DNA from: QHXW01 sp963847515
Lineage (GTDB): Bacteria > Acidobacteriota > Terriglobia > Bryobacterales > Bryobacteraceae
Length of the DNA: 64,000 bases
Direction of reading: 5' to 3'
Assembly (NCBI GenBank): GCA_963847515.1
Contig: CAWKAA010000003.1
Span: 434,001-498,000 of the forward strand
Part shown: positions 1 through 7,895 of the stretch, piece by piece
Layout: every line of letters begins with the position of its first letter
Position numbering within the stretch: position 1 is the stretch's first letter
Program-made: the position numbers and the translations under genes
The notes under the pieces: model-generated
The model's input: only the letters and a program-made list of their open reading frames with translations
Databases searched by the model: none
What the model was told of the DNA's origin: nothing

Positions 1-33
1 CAGTTGTCACTCAGGCTAACTTGGTAAGGAAGG

Positions 34-61
34 AAAGGGCGCGGCTGCCGCGCCCTTTTTT
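34..61 (+). terminator. Rho-independent terminator
   Basis: A GC-rich hairpin (GGGCGCGG, loop CTG, CCGCGCCC; positions 37-55) is flanked by AAA on the left and followed by six T, so the stem can extend by three A-T pairs. This is a textbook intrinsic terminator. It probably ends a gene that lies left of the window, on the plus strand. Confidence 0.85.
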
Positions 62-140
62 AATCATGGTTTGCGGTTCTAAGCAAACAAAAAGTTGGCG
101 CGGACGGATACGAACGGCCCCTGTTGCGCAATGACGAACC

Positions 141-573
141 ATGAACTCAGAAAACGATAGGAATCATGCCATGACCACATCGAACGATATAGAGACGACA
201 CTTGCAAGCGCCTTACAGGTCCGTTACCAGGACGCACATCTCGAAATAGATGTTGTCGACGAAGTCGTGCTCCTCGATTCCCGCCGGCTGCCGCTCACAC
301 GCAAGGAATACGAGTTACTCTTGCTGTTGGTGGAGAACGCCGGAGAGGTTGTTCCGCGAGAGGACATCCTGATGCGCGTCTGGGGGTTACGGTAGTGGGA
401 TTCGGACCCGCACGTTAGATGTACATATTCGCAGGCTGCGAAAACAACTGGGCTCGTACAGCGCGCAATACATAGAAACCATCTTCGGTATCGGCTACCG
501 GTTTCAGCCGTTTCGCGCAAGCCGGCGCCTCCAGCCTGGGGCGCAAGTTTCTGCACTCGCCCGCAGCGCCTGA
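141..573 (+). pseudogene. Stand-alone PhoB/OmpR-type winged-helix DNA-binding protein, frameshifted
   Basis: The first frame encodes the start of a Trans_reg_C (OmpR/PhoB) winged helix: LTRKEYELLLLL (helix 1), then EVVPREDILMRVWG, and stops at 393-395. Dropping one G from the GGGGG run at 382-386 restores the rest of the domain, with RTRTLDVHIRRLRKQLG (recognition helix and wing) and IETIFGIGYRF, to a stop at 571-573. The restored protein is about 143 aa. It has no receiver domain, only some 35 unremarkable residues before the winged helix, so it is either a natural DNA-binding-only regulator or the tail of a lost response regulator. A second ATG at 171 is a possible start. The frameshift may be a sequence error. 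Confidence 0.75.
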
Positions 574-1002
574 GGCAAGCCGGGCAGGCGGTATTCGGTT
601 TGGTTCACGCGGCGCACAGAGCTAGTGACATCAATTTTATGATAAGCAACGGGAGCATATTGGAATAATTCGCGAAAAGGTGCGTCGCCGATTTTGGCCC
701 AAACGCTGCCATTGATCGTTACACTGCGGATGTGCGCGCTCGGCGTTTTATATGTCTCAACAGCCCTTAGCAGTAACTTTTGACATCTCGCGATTCGGCC
801 GTTTGCGTGTGCCTTGAAGTCGGTGCTAGACTTTTGCCTTGGACATAATTCCAGTCGGTTGCGTTTCCGAGAGAATGAGCTTCTCGTCAGACTCAGAACC
901 GTTCCTGTAGGACGCCGCATTTTATAAGCGCAACCAGCGAGAATTTTCTGCCGCAAAGCGCGTCCCTTGAATGATCGAACGAGTGGCCGCGGAATCGCCG
1001 TT
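574..1002. other. Intergenic, no gene recognised
   Basis: These 429 bases lie between the winged-helix gene and the glycoside hydrolase. Reading frames on both strands give low-complexity, Arg/Ser-rich translations with no recognisable domain. I see no RNA gene, repeat or convincing terminator. Confidence 0.5.
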
Positions 1003-2121
1003 TTGAAACGCTTTGTCCCAGTAATTGAAGTCCAGGCGTACCTCTCGAACAAGTGTGTTTGCATTCTTCTTGCCTTCGCTGCTCTCGGCGTGTTCGTATT
1101 TGTCGGCTGTGACACCGGTCCACCTCAGCGCCAGAGTCCCTTCTATTGGGGTACCAATGCGGTCCTCTATGACGCCCAGGACGTCGATCTCATCGGATCC
1201 CTGGGAAATCCAGGCAAAGTAGGCGCTCGGGTTACGTTTTACTGGAGTGACGTGGAACCCACTCCAGGCAATTGGCAGTTTACCGTGTACGATGCTTTAG
1301 TGAAACGCGCAGCCAGCGGCCAAATCCCGGTTCTCGGGATTTTGGCTTACGCCATGAAACGAGTCGCAGGCGCTGCAGCGAGCATGCAAGGCGCTCCGTG
1401 GGCGTTGTCTTTTTGCCCGCCCGACGACGTCGAGGATTTCGCTACGTTCGCTGCAAAGGTGGTTGCCCGGTACCCTGCAGTGCTTTACTGGGAAATTTGG
1501 AACGAGCCCAATACTGCAAATTTCTGGCGACCTTCGCCTGACCCCGTCCGCTACGTCGAACTGCTCAAGCGTTCCTACGCCGCCATCAAGGCTGCAAACC
1601 CAATGGCTGTCGTCGTGTTGGGCGGCCTATCTCCAGGTACTGGAAGCGGTCAGGTGAACACAATGAACGCGGCGCCCTTTCTTGAGGCTGTCTACCAGAA
1701 TGGCGGAAAAAACTACTTCGATGCGGTAGGATTTCACCCCTATAATGGCGGTGTTTCGCCGGATTTGTATCTGGCGGACTATGTCAATAGCGTTCATAAC
1801 GTCATGAGGCAGTACGAAGACGGAAATAAAGAGATCTGGGTTACTGAAATCGGTTGGTTCGTGGGCGCCCAGGCGGATGCGCTCTCCGAAGCGGAGCAGG
1901 CGGATTACTTGAGTCGTGCATTCACTATTCTCCACAATCTGGAATTTGTAGAGCGCGTCTACTGGTACAACCTGAGGGACTACAGCAACCAAGCCCCGGT
2001 GAACCAACCGCCGCCTTCGGTGTGCGGGCCGATAGCGGGAACTCCTGTGGATTACGGGCTGTTTCGAGTCGACGCTTCATCGCGGCCCGCCGCTGACGCT
2101 TTTAAAAAATCCCTCCAGTAG
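1003..2121 (+). CDS. Secreted glycoside hydrolase, clan GH-A (GH39/GH5-like, PslG-like), lipoprotein
   Basis: This is a (beta/alpha)8-barrel glycosidase. The motif YWEIWNEPN carries the acid/base Glu of clan GH-A after the strand-4 NEP signature, and IWVTEIGW, about 115 residues later, carries the nucleophile Glu; FDAVGFHPY lies between them. The N terminus has a hydrophobic stretch followed by VGCDTG, which looks like a lipobox, so the protein is probably an exported lipoprotein. No ATG fits: TTG at 1003 gives a short basic N terminus before the signal and is my choice; TTG at 967 is the other option. The substrate cannot be told from sequence; beta-xylosidases and exopolysaccharide hydrolases such as PslG share this architecture. 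The gene stands alone. Confidence 0.8.
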   Translation: MKRFVPVIEVQAYLSNKCVCILLAFAALGVFVFVGCDTGPPQRQSPFYWGTNAVLYDAQDVDLIGSLGNPGKVGARVTFYWSDVEPTPGNWQFTVYDALVKRAASGQIPVLGILAYAMKRVAGAAASMQGAPWALSFCPPDDVEDFATFAAKVVARYPAVLYWEIWNEPNTANFWRPSPDPVRYVELLKRSYAAIKAANPMAVVVLGGLSPGTGSGQVNTMNAAPFLEAVYQNGGKNYFDAVGFHPYNGGVSPDLYLADYVNSVHNVMRQYEDGNKEIWVTEIGWFVGAQADALSEAEQADYLSRAFTILHNLEFVERVYWYNLRDYSNQAPVNQPPPSVCGPIAGTPVDYGLFRVDASSRPAADAFKKSLQ

Positions 2122-2351
2122 AACACATCCCAAGGTCATCCTGCACAAGGATTGGATCTTGGAACCGGTCATCCCACCCTCCTTGCCTGTGACCTGTTCC
2201 CCCAAAACTCTGCCAGCGATAATTGAGAAGCTCGCGTAGGTGTGAACCAGCTCAAGGTCCGGATAGTGAGGCACTCCCAACGGAAACGGGCAGCAACGGA
2301 TAGGCCGTACCTACGGAGCAACCGCACCAGTCCTCGACCCTACCGAGACGG

Positions 2352-2550
2352 ATGATGATCTGGAGTCGCCTCAAATATTTGTGGCCGGCATGGCGACGCC
2401 GGGAAGAGCGCCAGAGGCGCTAGGGATCGCTCGTCGCGATTGCGGGCAGCAAGGAACTCGGCAACCCGCATTGTCGCGGTCGGGGTGCTCTCGCTCGCGC
2501 GCGCCATCGGCTCGAACAGCGCGATCTTCAGCCTGGCGCAATTTCGTATT
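2352..2550 (+). pseudogene. Relic of an ADOP-family (acidobacterial FtsX/MacB-like) permease, 5' end only
   Basis: Starting at the ATG ATG at 2352 the translation reads IWSRLKYLWPAWRRREERQ, a typical ADOP leader, and then hits TAG. In a shifted frame it continues SLVAIAGSKELGN and, further on, LSLARAIGSNSAIFSL, matching the family signature LSLALGIGANTAIFSL seen intact in the gene at 41.7-44.4 kb. The usual segment between the leader and the first membrane helix is missing, and nothing of the roughly 700-residue remainder follows. It is an internally deleted, frameshifted and 3'-truncated remnant. Confidence 0.65.
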
Positions 2551-2660
2551 GCATCCAGTATGAAGGTAATTTCGTTCTTGCCGAAACTCGAAGTCGCGTT
2601 TAGGGTCTTGACGTTCCGTCCAATAGGCAGCGGGCAGCACCAATACGCGCCTCGAGATAT

Positions 2661-3518
2661 TCATGGCGAACGAACTATAGCCTCGCACCAACCCGAAAGA
2701 TCACGCCTCAACAAACCTGCCAACTTGCGCACGTCGTCCCTATAGAACTCCGTTAAGAAAGCGCGAGCGGCCGAATCCAGCACTACATTCGGCATGCCGG
2801 CTTCGAGATACCGCCTAGACATGTCCGGGCTAAATTTCGCATCCACCTCCAGGAAACGAAAAACATCCTCCAGCATCCGCGCCGGCTCCGCCTTGTACTC
2901 CTCGTACCAATAAACGCGCACCCGTCCTTCCGGAAACGTTGCCAGGAACCGCTTCACTTGCTCGTAGTAAAGCCCGAGATCCAGAAACGGATGCATCACG
3001 TCGATTTTGCCGCCGCGTTGCTCAAGAGCCATTTCCATTGCCTCTCGGAAGGTGCAGCGCAACTCGCCGCTTTTCACGTTCTGGAGGTACATTGAGAACG
3101 CCATCTCCGCCGGACTGCGCAAGACCAGGATGATCCGCGCATCCGGGATACTGCGCCGAACGTTCGCGGCCGCCGACTCCGACCACAGGTAGCAGACGCT
3201 GGCTTCTCCGATCGCTTTCCGCCCCTCTGCCCGTTGAAACAATTTCAAATAGTCACGCCACTCTGTCACGATACCGCCAAACCGCTTCTCCCGCATGGGC
3301 CCGTCAAGATATGCCCGAAGCGCACGCGCATCTTGCTCCGCCTGGGACCACACGCGTTCGCTGAATCGTTCCAGCCGGATCTCGGAAGCAAAATAGTTCG
3401 GCTCCTTTATAGGGCTCATGTAGATCTCGGGATGCTGGCCTAAATAGTGATACAGGGAAGTTGTACCCGACTTGGGCGCGCCAGCGATGAAGAAATTCGG
3501 AAGAACAGACGCGGGCAT
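2661..3518 (-). CDS. Sulfotransferase family protein
   Basis: A 285-aa PAPS-dependent sulfotransferase. Near the N terminus FFIAGAPKSGTTSLYHYL is the 5'-phosphosulfate-binding loop, and IILVLRSPAEMAFSMYL near residue 130 is the 3'-phosphate-binding motif with its Arg and Ser. HPEIYMSPIKEPNYF is also typical of the heparan/deacetylase-type Sulfotransfer_1 family. The acceptor is unknown; in bacteria these enzymes modify surface glycans or lipids. The IS21 left end lies only 151 bp upstream of the start codon, so the native promoter may have been displaced. Confidence 0.85.
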   Translation of the reverse strand: MPASVLPNFFIAGAPKSGTTSLYHYLGQHPEIYMSPIKEPNYFASEIRLERFSERVWSQAEQDARALRAYLDGPMREKRFGGIVTEWRDYLKLFQRAEGRKAIGEASVCYLWSESAAANVRRSIPDARIILVLRSPAEMAFSMYLQNVKSGELRCTFREAMEMALEQRGGKIDVMHPFLDLGLYYEQVKRFLATFPEGRVRVYWYEEYKAEPARMLEDVFRFLEVDAKFSPDMSRRYLEAGMPNVVLDSAARAFLTEFYRDDVRKLAGLLRRDLSGWCEAIVRSP

Positions 3519-3676
3519 CAGACGCGTTCCTTCAATTCAAGCTGCATATCGAGTTCGTTTGACGTTAACGCGCACCCGCAATCTAGGATACCGCTGGCAT
3601 ACTTGGTTGTCGCCGGGTCGCGCCCGAGCCGCATGGTTTGTATTCATCGTTCCGTTATCCGTGCGTAACTGTCAGC

Positions 3677-3719
3677 GCCGGTCGTAAAATCCCCATAGTG
3701 CCGGACGAAAAATCCCCCA
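3677..3719 (+). repeat. IS21 left-end internal transposase-binding repeats
   Basis: Two near-identical direct repeats follow the TGTCAG terminus: GCCGGTCGTAAAATCCCCA at 3677-3695 and GCCGGACGAAAAATCCCCCA at 3700-3719. Multiple repeats of about 20 bp just inside each end are characteristic of IS21 elements and are taken to bind IstA. Confidence 0.75.
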
Positions 3720-3774
3720 CCCCTGACAAGGGCTAAGGCCGGGACCGACTCTGAAGTGGAGGAGGTGCCGGGAT

Positions 3775-4917
3775 GTGTTACGGGGGAGAGACGTGCAAGA
3801 CATCGAGGAGCTGAAACGACAGGGACTGAGCATCCGGGCGATCAGTCAGCTGACTGGATACGACCGGAAGACGATTCGCAAGTATCTGATCCGGTCGGAA
3901 AGCACACCAGTTTATGGACCGCGACCGGCAGCAGCCAGCAAGCTGGATGCGTTCAAGCCGTATGTGGATGAGCGATTGAAGGCTGGTGTGTGGAATGCGC
4001 AGGTGCTGCTGCGGGAGTTGCGGGCCCGCGGGTATCTGGGGGGCTACACGATTCTGAAAGACTGGCTGCAACCGCAGCGCGAATCGGCAGGCACTGTAGC
4101 GGTACGAAGGTTTGAAACACCGCCAGGCAAGCAGGCGCAAGTGGACTGGGGGCACCTGGGTACCATCGAGATAGATGGCCGACAGCGGGCGCTGAATGGT
4201 TTCGCCTTCACCCTGGGCTATAGCCGGACGATGATGGCCGAAGCGGCGTTGGACCAGAAGTTGGGCACGTTGCTAAAGATGCATGAGGAAGCCTTCCGAC
4301 AGTTGGGTGGCGTGCCGGAGGAGATTCTCTATGACCGCATGAAAACGGTGTGGCTGGAGATCGACGAGCGAGGCGAGGTGGTCTGGCATCCGGTGTTTCT
4401 GGACTTCGCTCGCTACTGGGGCTTCCAGCCTCGGCTGTGCCGGCCGTATCGGGCACAGACCAAGGGCAAGGTGGAATCGGGAGTGAAGTATGTGCGGCGG
4501 AACTTCCTATGTGGATTACAAGGCCGCGAACCGGGCTGTCTCAGTGACCTGAATGCGCAGTTGCGTGCTTGGGTGTGGGCAGTAGCCAACCAGCGGGTGC
4601 ACGGCACGACGCATGAGCAAGTAGCCGTGCGGTGGAATGTGGATCAGTTTAGCCTGCAGCCGATGGATGGGCGCCCACCTTATCCGTATATAGATGATGA
4701 GCTGCGCAAGGTGGCACGAGATGCGTATGTGTCCTGGCAAGGCAGCCGGTATTCCGTGCCGTGGGAATATGCCGGCCGATCGGTGTGGGTGCGCGAGTGT
4801 GGCCGTGAAGTCGAAGTGCATTACGGCCGGGAGCGGATCGCGATCCACAGCCAGGCTCCGCGCAAGCACGTCGTGGTGACGCAAGCCGATCATCATCGGG
4901 GGATTCCAAAAAAGTAA
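3775..4917 (+). CDS. istA: IS21-family transposase IstA, C-terminally truncated
   Basis: The protein of 380 aa starts with a helix-turn-helix (LKRQGLSIRAISQLTGYDRKTIRKYL, residues ~11-36) and has an integrase-type DDE core: QAQVDWGHLG (first Asp), EEILYDRMKTV (second Asp) and KGKVESGVKYVRRNF (Glu). GTG at 3775 is preceded by GGAGGTG. The last residues HHRGIPKK end abruptly where full-length IstA proteins continue for tens of residues and then overlap istB. The catalytic core is intact, but without IstB and the right end it should not transpose itself; it could act in trans. Confidence 0.88.
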   Translation: MLRGRDVQDIEELKRQGLSIRAISQLTGYDRKTIRKYLIRSESTPVYGPRPAAASKLDAFKPYVDERLKAGVWNAQVLLRELRARGYLGGYTILKDWLQPQRESAGTVAVRRFETPPGKQAQVDWGHLGTIEIDGRQRALNGFAFTLGYSRTMMAEAALDQKLGTLLKMHEEAFRQLGGVPEEILYDRMKTVWLEIDERGEVVWHPVFLDFARYWGFQPRLCRPYRAQTKGKVESGVKYVRRNFLCGLQGREPGCLSDLNAQLRAWVWAVANQRVHGTTHEQVAVRWNVDQFSLQPMDGRPPYPYIDDELRKVARDAYVSWQGSRYSVPWEYAGRSVWVRECGREVEVHYGRERIAIHSQAPRKHVVVTQADHHRGIPKK

Positions 4918-5123
4918 TGATACCTGCAGCGCCTCCCATTGGATTTACGTCTCGCAAGTGATCCAGCACGTCGGGCGCCGATTGTGTGTTTCTAATCAGA
5001 TAAGCCGCAATCCGAATAGAGCTTGCGAGCCGCATTGTGAATAAATTACCGTTACGCCGGGCCTAAGCATGCCGTGCGTTCTCAGTGCGTTTAGGATAAT
5101 TTGGCCATACGGGGTCTGTGTGA

Positions 5124-5306
5124 CCGGCCAGTCAAAACGGGCGATACCCCATTACCCTTGAGCTTCAATACAAACTGCTGAACAAGGGCGGAGTGGAGTA
5201 CTTGGGAACTGGCCGGACGCTCTCAAGAAGAAGCGCAGGCTTCGCGGGGTGTTGCGCCGACGCCCCGATCTTTGCCACCTGGCACTTTGACGAGTCCTCT
5301 CAATAG
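5124..5306 (+). pseudogene. Relic of a PilZ-domain protein
   Basis: An open stretch between TGA at 5121 and TAG at 5304 reads GRYPITLELQYKLLNKGG, then GTGRTLSRRSAGF and ADAPIFAT. This follows the usual PilZ layout (RYP start, GxGRTxNxSxGG core, DAPL strand) but the core D/NxSxGG is damaged and the protein stops after about 55 residues. It sits between the broken end of the IS21 element and tRNA-His. I see no start codon or ribosome binding site. The 206 bases between the IS remnant and this relic, and the 199 bases after it, contain nothing I can assign. Confidence 0.4.
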
Positions 5307-5505
5307 AGGAGCCGTCTCAGATGTTTTTGCCCTCGCCTCGTACTTTTGGTTTTTTTTAGGCACACGCGTGGAGTTCTGATGAAGGCGCGAATTCGACTGC
5401 ACGGGATTCTCAACAGCAGGTAAGGTTCGTTGAGAATGCCAACTGGAGTAAAAATCCATTTCGAGATCGACTTCGCGAAATGCTTCTATAAATTAATGAT
5501 TTCAT

Positions 5506-5582
5506 TGGGGTGGGTGGAGGGATTCGAACCCTCGGCCACTGGAACCACAATCCAGCGCTCTACCAGCTGAGCTACACCCACC
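5506..5582 (-). tRNA. tRNA-His (anticodon GTG), CCA encoded
   Basis: Read on the minus strand the gene folds as a full cloverleaf: acceptor GTGGGTG/CACCCAC, D stem GCTC/GAGC, anticodon stem CTGGA/TCCAG around TTGTGGT (anticodon GTG), T stem GAGGG/CCCTC with loop TTCGAAT. A G at 5582 supplies the extra G-1 opposite C73 that is diagnostic of tRNA-His. The 3' CCA is encoded (5508-5506). Confidence 0.95.
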
Positions 5583-5649
5583 GTTGAGGGACGTTCTCAG
5601 TCTAGCAACACGGTGGTGAGCCGATCAATTCCGAGTGGGAGGCCTCATC

Positions 5650-6297
5650 TCAATGGCCGGCCAGAACTCTTCGGACCGTCTCTATCAGGGGCGGTGCGCT
5701 GAGTGGCCGGGCGATCCGGGTTACACCGGAAGGAAGCCGCTCATCGCCGGGCTGCGAGACCAGAATGCGAACATCCGGCCGGATCGTCTTTAACTGCTGC
5801 ACTACACTTCCAGTGGAACTACGGAGTTCGGCCCGGTCCAGGAGCACGAGCGAAACGCGAGGCGCCGTCTTGCGGAAAAGAGCCAGCGCCTCTGGACCGT
5901 CATCCGTCAGGGCAACGGTATAGCCGCTTCGTTCGAGCGTGGTTTTGGCAATAAGTCGCTGCCCATCATCCTTCTCGGCAATTAGTATGAACGGTCCGCG
6001 GTCGAGTCTCGGGTTCGCCTCAACGGCCGCCGCGGGAAGTCCAAGGACATGGCGTATCGTGGACGTCATCCATACGGATGTGGCGAAGTTGTTGTCCAAA
6101 TCCACGAAACCGGCCGAAACCAGTAAAAGCACTACGAACAGGACCGCGATAGTTAAGTTGGCCGCGTCTCGAAGCGATTTTTTGGGACGATCATAGCCGT
6201 AGGTGAGGCTCCTGTGACTGAGTTGCTGGCCATTTGCGCCAACCACCTTCAGTTCGGCGCCTTCAATCCTTGAAGTCGCGTCATGTCTCATACCCAT
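5650..6297 (-). CDS. Membrane-anchored receiver-domain protein
   Basis: 215 aa. A single hydrophobic segment (LTIAVLFVVLLLVSAGFV, residues ~48-65) is followed by a CheY-like receiver domain from about residue 101: ILIAEKDDGQ supplies the acidic pair and SLVLLDR the phospho-acceptor Asp. The conserved C-terminal Lys (KP motif) appears to be replaced by Arg in RIARPL. There is no output domain. A receiver tethered to the membrane by one N-terminal helix is unusual; it could act as a phosphate sink or an atypical, degenerate receiver. No histidine kinase is near. Function unknown. Confidence 0.65.
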   Translation of the reverse strand: MGMRHDATSRIEGAELKVVGANGQQLSHRSLTYGYDRPKKSLRDAANLTIAVLFVVLLLVSAGFVDLDNNFATSVWMTSTIRHVLGLPAAAVEANPRLDRGPFILIAEKDDGQRLIAKTTLERSGYTVALTDDGPEALALFRKTAPRVSLVLLDRAELRSSTGSVVQQLKTIRPDVRILVSQPGDERLPSGVTRIARPLSAPPLIETVRRVLAGH

Positions 6298-6392
6298 GCA
6301 CGGCTTCTCGCAGCCGTCTCAGCCAAATTTCCTCGATATGAAGACGTTAGCTCGGATGATTCACTTTGAACAATCGGGAAATCACCGGACAC

Positions 6393-7841
6393 TTATAGCC
6401 CGGCCTTCTTCCACAGCTCATCCACGCGTTGCTTGACCTCTTCGGACATTCGGATCACGCCCGGCCACGGCCGCGTAAAGCCTTCGCCCGGCCATTTGCG
6501 CGTGGCGTCGATCCCCATCTTGGATCCGAAATTCGCCAGTCGGCTCGAATGATCCAGCGAATCCACCGGGCCAAGGGTGAACTGAATATCGCGCTCCGGA
6601 TCGATATTGTTCAGCGCTTTCCACGCCACCTCGCGCACGTTCTGCACGTCCACATCTTCATCCACTACCACGATGCATTTGGTGAACATGGCTTGCCCCA
6701 GTCCCCAGATTGCGGACATCACTTTGCGGGCGTGGCCTGGATATGACTTTCGCATCGAGACCAGCATTAGATTGTGGAAGATGCCTTCCGCGGGCATGCA
6801 AATATCACGGATCTCCGGCAATTGCAGGCGCATCAGGGGCAGAAAAATCCGCTCCACCGCCTTGCCCATGTAGTAATCCTCCATCGGTGGGGGGCCAACG
6901 ATGGTCGTCGCATACACCGGCTCTCTCCGCTGCGTAATGCAGGTCACATGGAAAACCGGATACTCGTCGGCGAGCGAATAAAATCCCGTGTGATCGCCGA
7001 ACGGCCCTTCGGTGCGCATTTCGCCCAATTGCACATAACCTTCGAGCACGATTTCCGCCTGGGCCGGCACTTCCAGATCACACGTCTGGCACTTCACCAT
7101 CTCCACCGGGCTCGAGCGAATGAACCCGGCGATTAGCATCTCGTCCAGATCGGGGGGCAGCGGAAGGATCGCCGAATACATCGTGGCCGGGTCGGCGCCG
7201 ATGGCTACCGCCACCTCCATACGATCCTTGCCCGATTGCGCTAGCATGCGCCGGTAATGCTCCGCGCCCTGCTTATGTGTTTGCCAGTGCATGCCGGCGG
7301 TACGGCCGTCATACACTTGCAGGCGATAACATCCGCAATTCCTTTTGCCCGTTTCCGGATTTCGCGAAAAAACCATCGGGAGCGTGATGAAGCGCCCTGC
7401 GTCCTCGGGCCAGCATTGCAGAACGGGATAATCCAGCAGCGAAAAACCGTCGTGCTTGATGATCTCCTGGCAAGGGCCTTTGTCGACAATTTTGGGAAAG
7501 AACGAGCCCATCTCCGCAAGCTTGGGCAGCATTTTGAGCTTGCCCATCAGACCTTCCGGCATGCGCATTTCGAGATATTCGGAAATGCGTCGCGCGATTT
7601 CTTCCACCGACGCCACTTCGAGCGCCAGTTCCATACGGCGCATGCTCGCATACCCGTTGATGAACACCGGAATCTTGTAACCCTTGGGACGTTCGAACAA
7701 CAATGCCGGACCGCCCGACTTCACTGCGCGGTCGGCAAACTCGGCAATCTCGAGCACTGGATCCACTTCCACCTGGATCCTTTTCAACTCCCCTTCTTTC
7801 TCCAGTCTTCGAATGAAGGCGCGCAGATCGCTGTAGGCCAT
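6393..7841 (-). CDS. ubiD: UbiD-family (prenylated-FMN) decarboxylase
   Basis: 482 aa, full length for UbiD. The N terminus (DLRAFIRRLEKEGELKRI) and the core RNCGCYRLQVYDGRTAGMHW, with the Asn, Arg and His that bind Mn2+/prFMN in the family, are present, as is RTEGPFGDHTGFYS with acidic residues of the active-site network. Known members decarboxylate 3-polyprenyl-4-hydroxybenzoate in quinone synthesis or other aromatic acids. No ubiX or quinone genes are adjacent, so the substrate (ubiquinone, menaquinone or aromatic acid) is not settled by context. Confidence 0.88.
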   Translation of the reverse strand: MAYSDLRAFIRRLEKEGELKRIQVEVDPVLEIAEFADRAVKSGGPALLFERPKGYKIPVFINGYASMRRMELALEVASVEEIARRISEYLEMRMPEGLMGKLKMLPKLAEMGSFFPKIVDKGPCQEIIKHDGFSLLDYPVLQCWPEDAGRFITLPMVFSRNPETGKRNCGCYRLQVYDGRTAGMHWQTHKQGAEHYRRMLAQSGKDRMEVAVAIGADPATMYSAILPLPPDLDEMLIAGFIRSSPVEMVKCQTCDLEVPAQAEIVLEGYVQLGEMRTEGPFGDHTGFYSLADEYPVFHVTCITQRREPVYATTIVGPPPMEDYYMGKAVERIFLPLMRLQLPEIRDICMPAEGIFHNLMLVSMRKSYPGHARKVMSAIWGLGQAMFTKCIVVVDEDVDVQNVREVAWKALNNIDPERDIQFTLGPVDSLDHSSRLANFGSKMGIDATRKWPGEGFTRPWPGVIRMSEEVKQRVDELWKKAGL

Positions 7842-7895
7842 GGGTAAGCCTTATTATGATGGCACTTCGGGAAAGCGATCGCGCCCGCGCTGCGT

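Larger units (their letters stand above)
3670..4917 (+). mobile_element. IS21-family insertion sequence remnant (left end plus istA, no istB)
   Basis: The left end starts with TGTCAGCGCC at 3670, followed by two internal repeats and then istA. An intact IS21 element carries istB directly after istA and a matching right end. Here the istA frame stops after HHRGIP, well before the usual C-terminal tail, and no istB or right-end repeats follow. The element is therefore truncated on the right and presumably immobile. Confidence 0.8.

Noticed and set aside
504..1123. Open frames on the minus strand over the gap before the glycoside hydrolase
   Set aside because: Arg/Ser-rich translations, no domain, overlap with the start of a clear gene.
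2077..2280. Minus-strand frame with segment GVPHYPDLELVHTYASFSIIAG
   Set aside because: Looks somewhat protein-like but is short, has no ribosome binding site and I cannot match it to any family.
4649..5035. Minus-strand frame starting MRLASSIRIAAYLIRNTQSAPDVLDHL
   Set aside because: Its first 39 residues lie outside istA and might be a cut gene, but the rest is antisense to istA and nothing is recognisable.
5223..5459. Minus-strand 78-aa frame before tRNA-His
   Set aside because: No start signal or domain; overlaps the PilZ relic on the other strand.
7257..7847. Plus-strand frame of 196 aa opposite ubiD
   Set aside because: Antisense shadow of a conserved gene in high-GC DNA.
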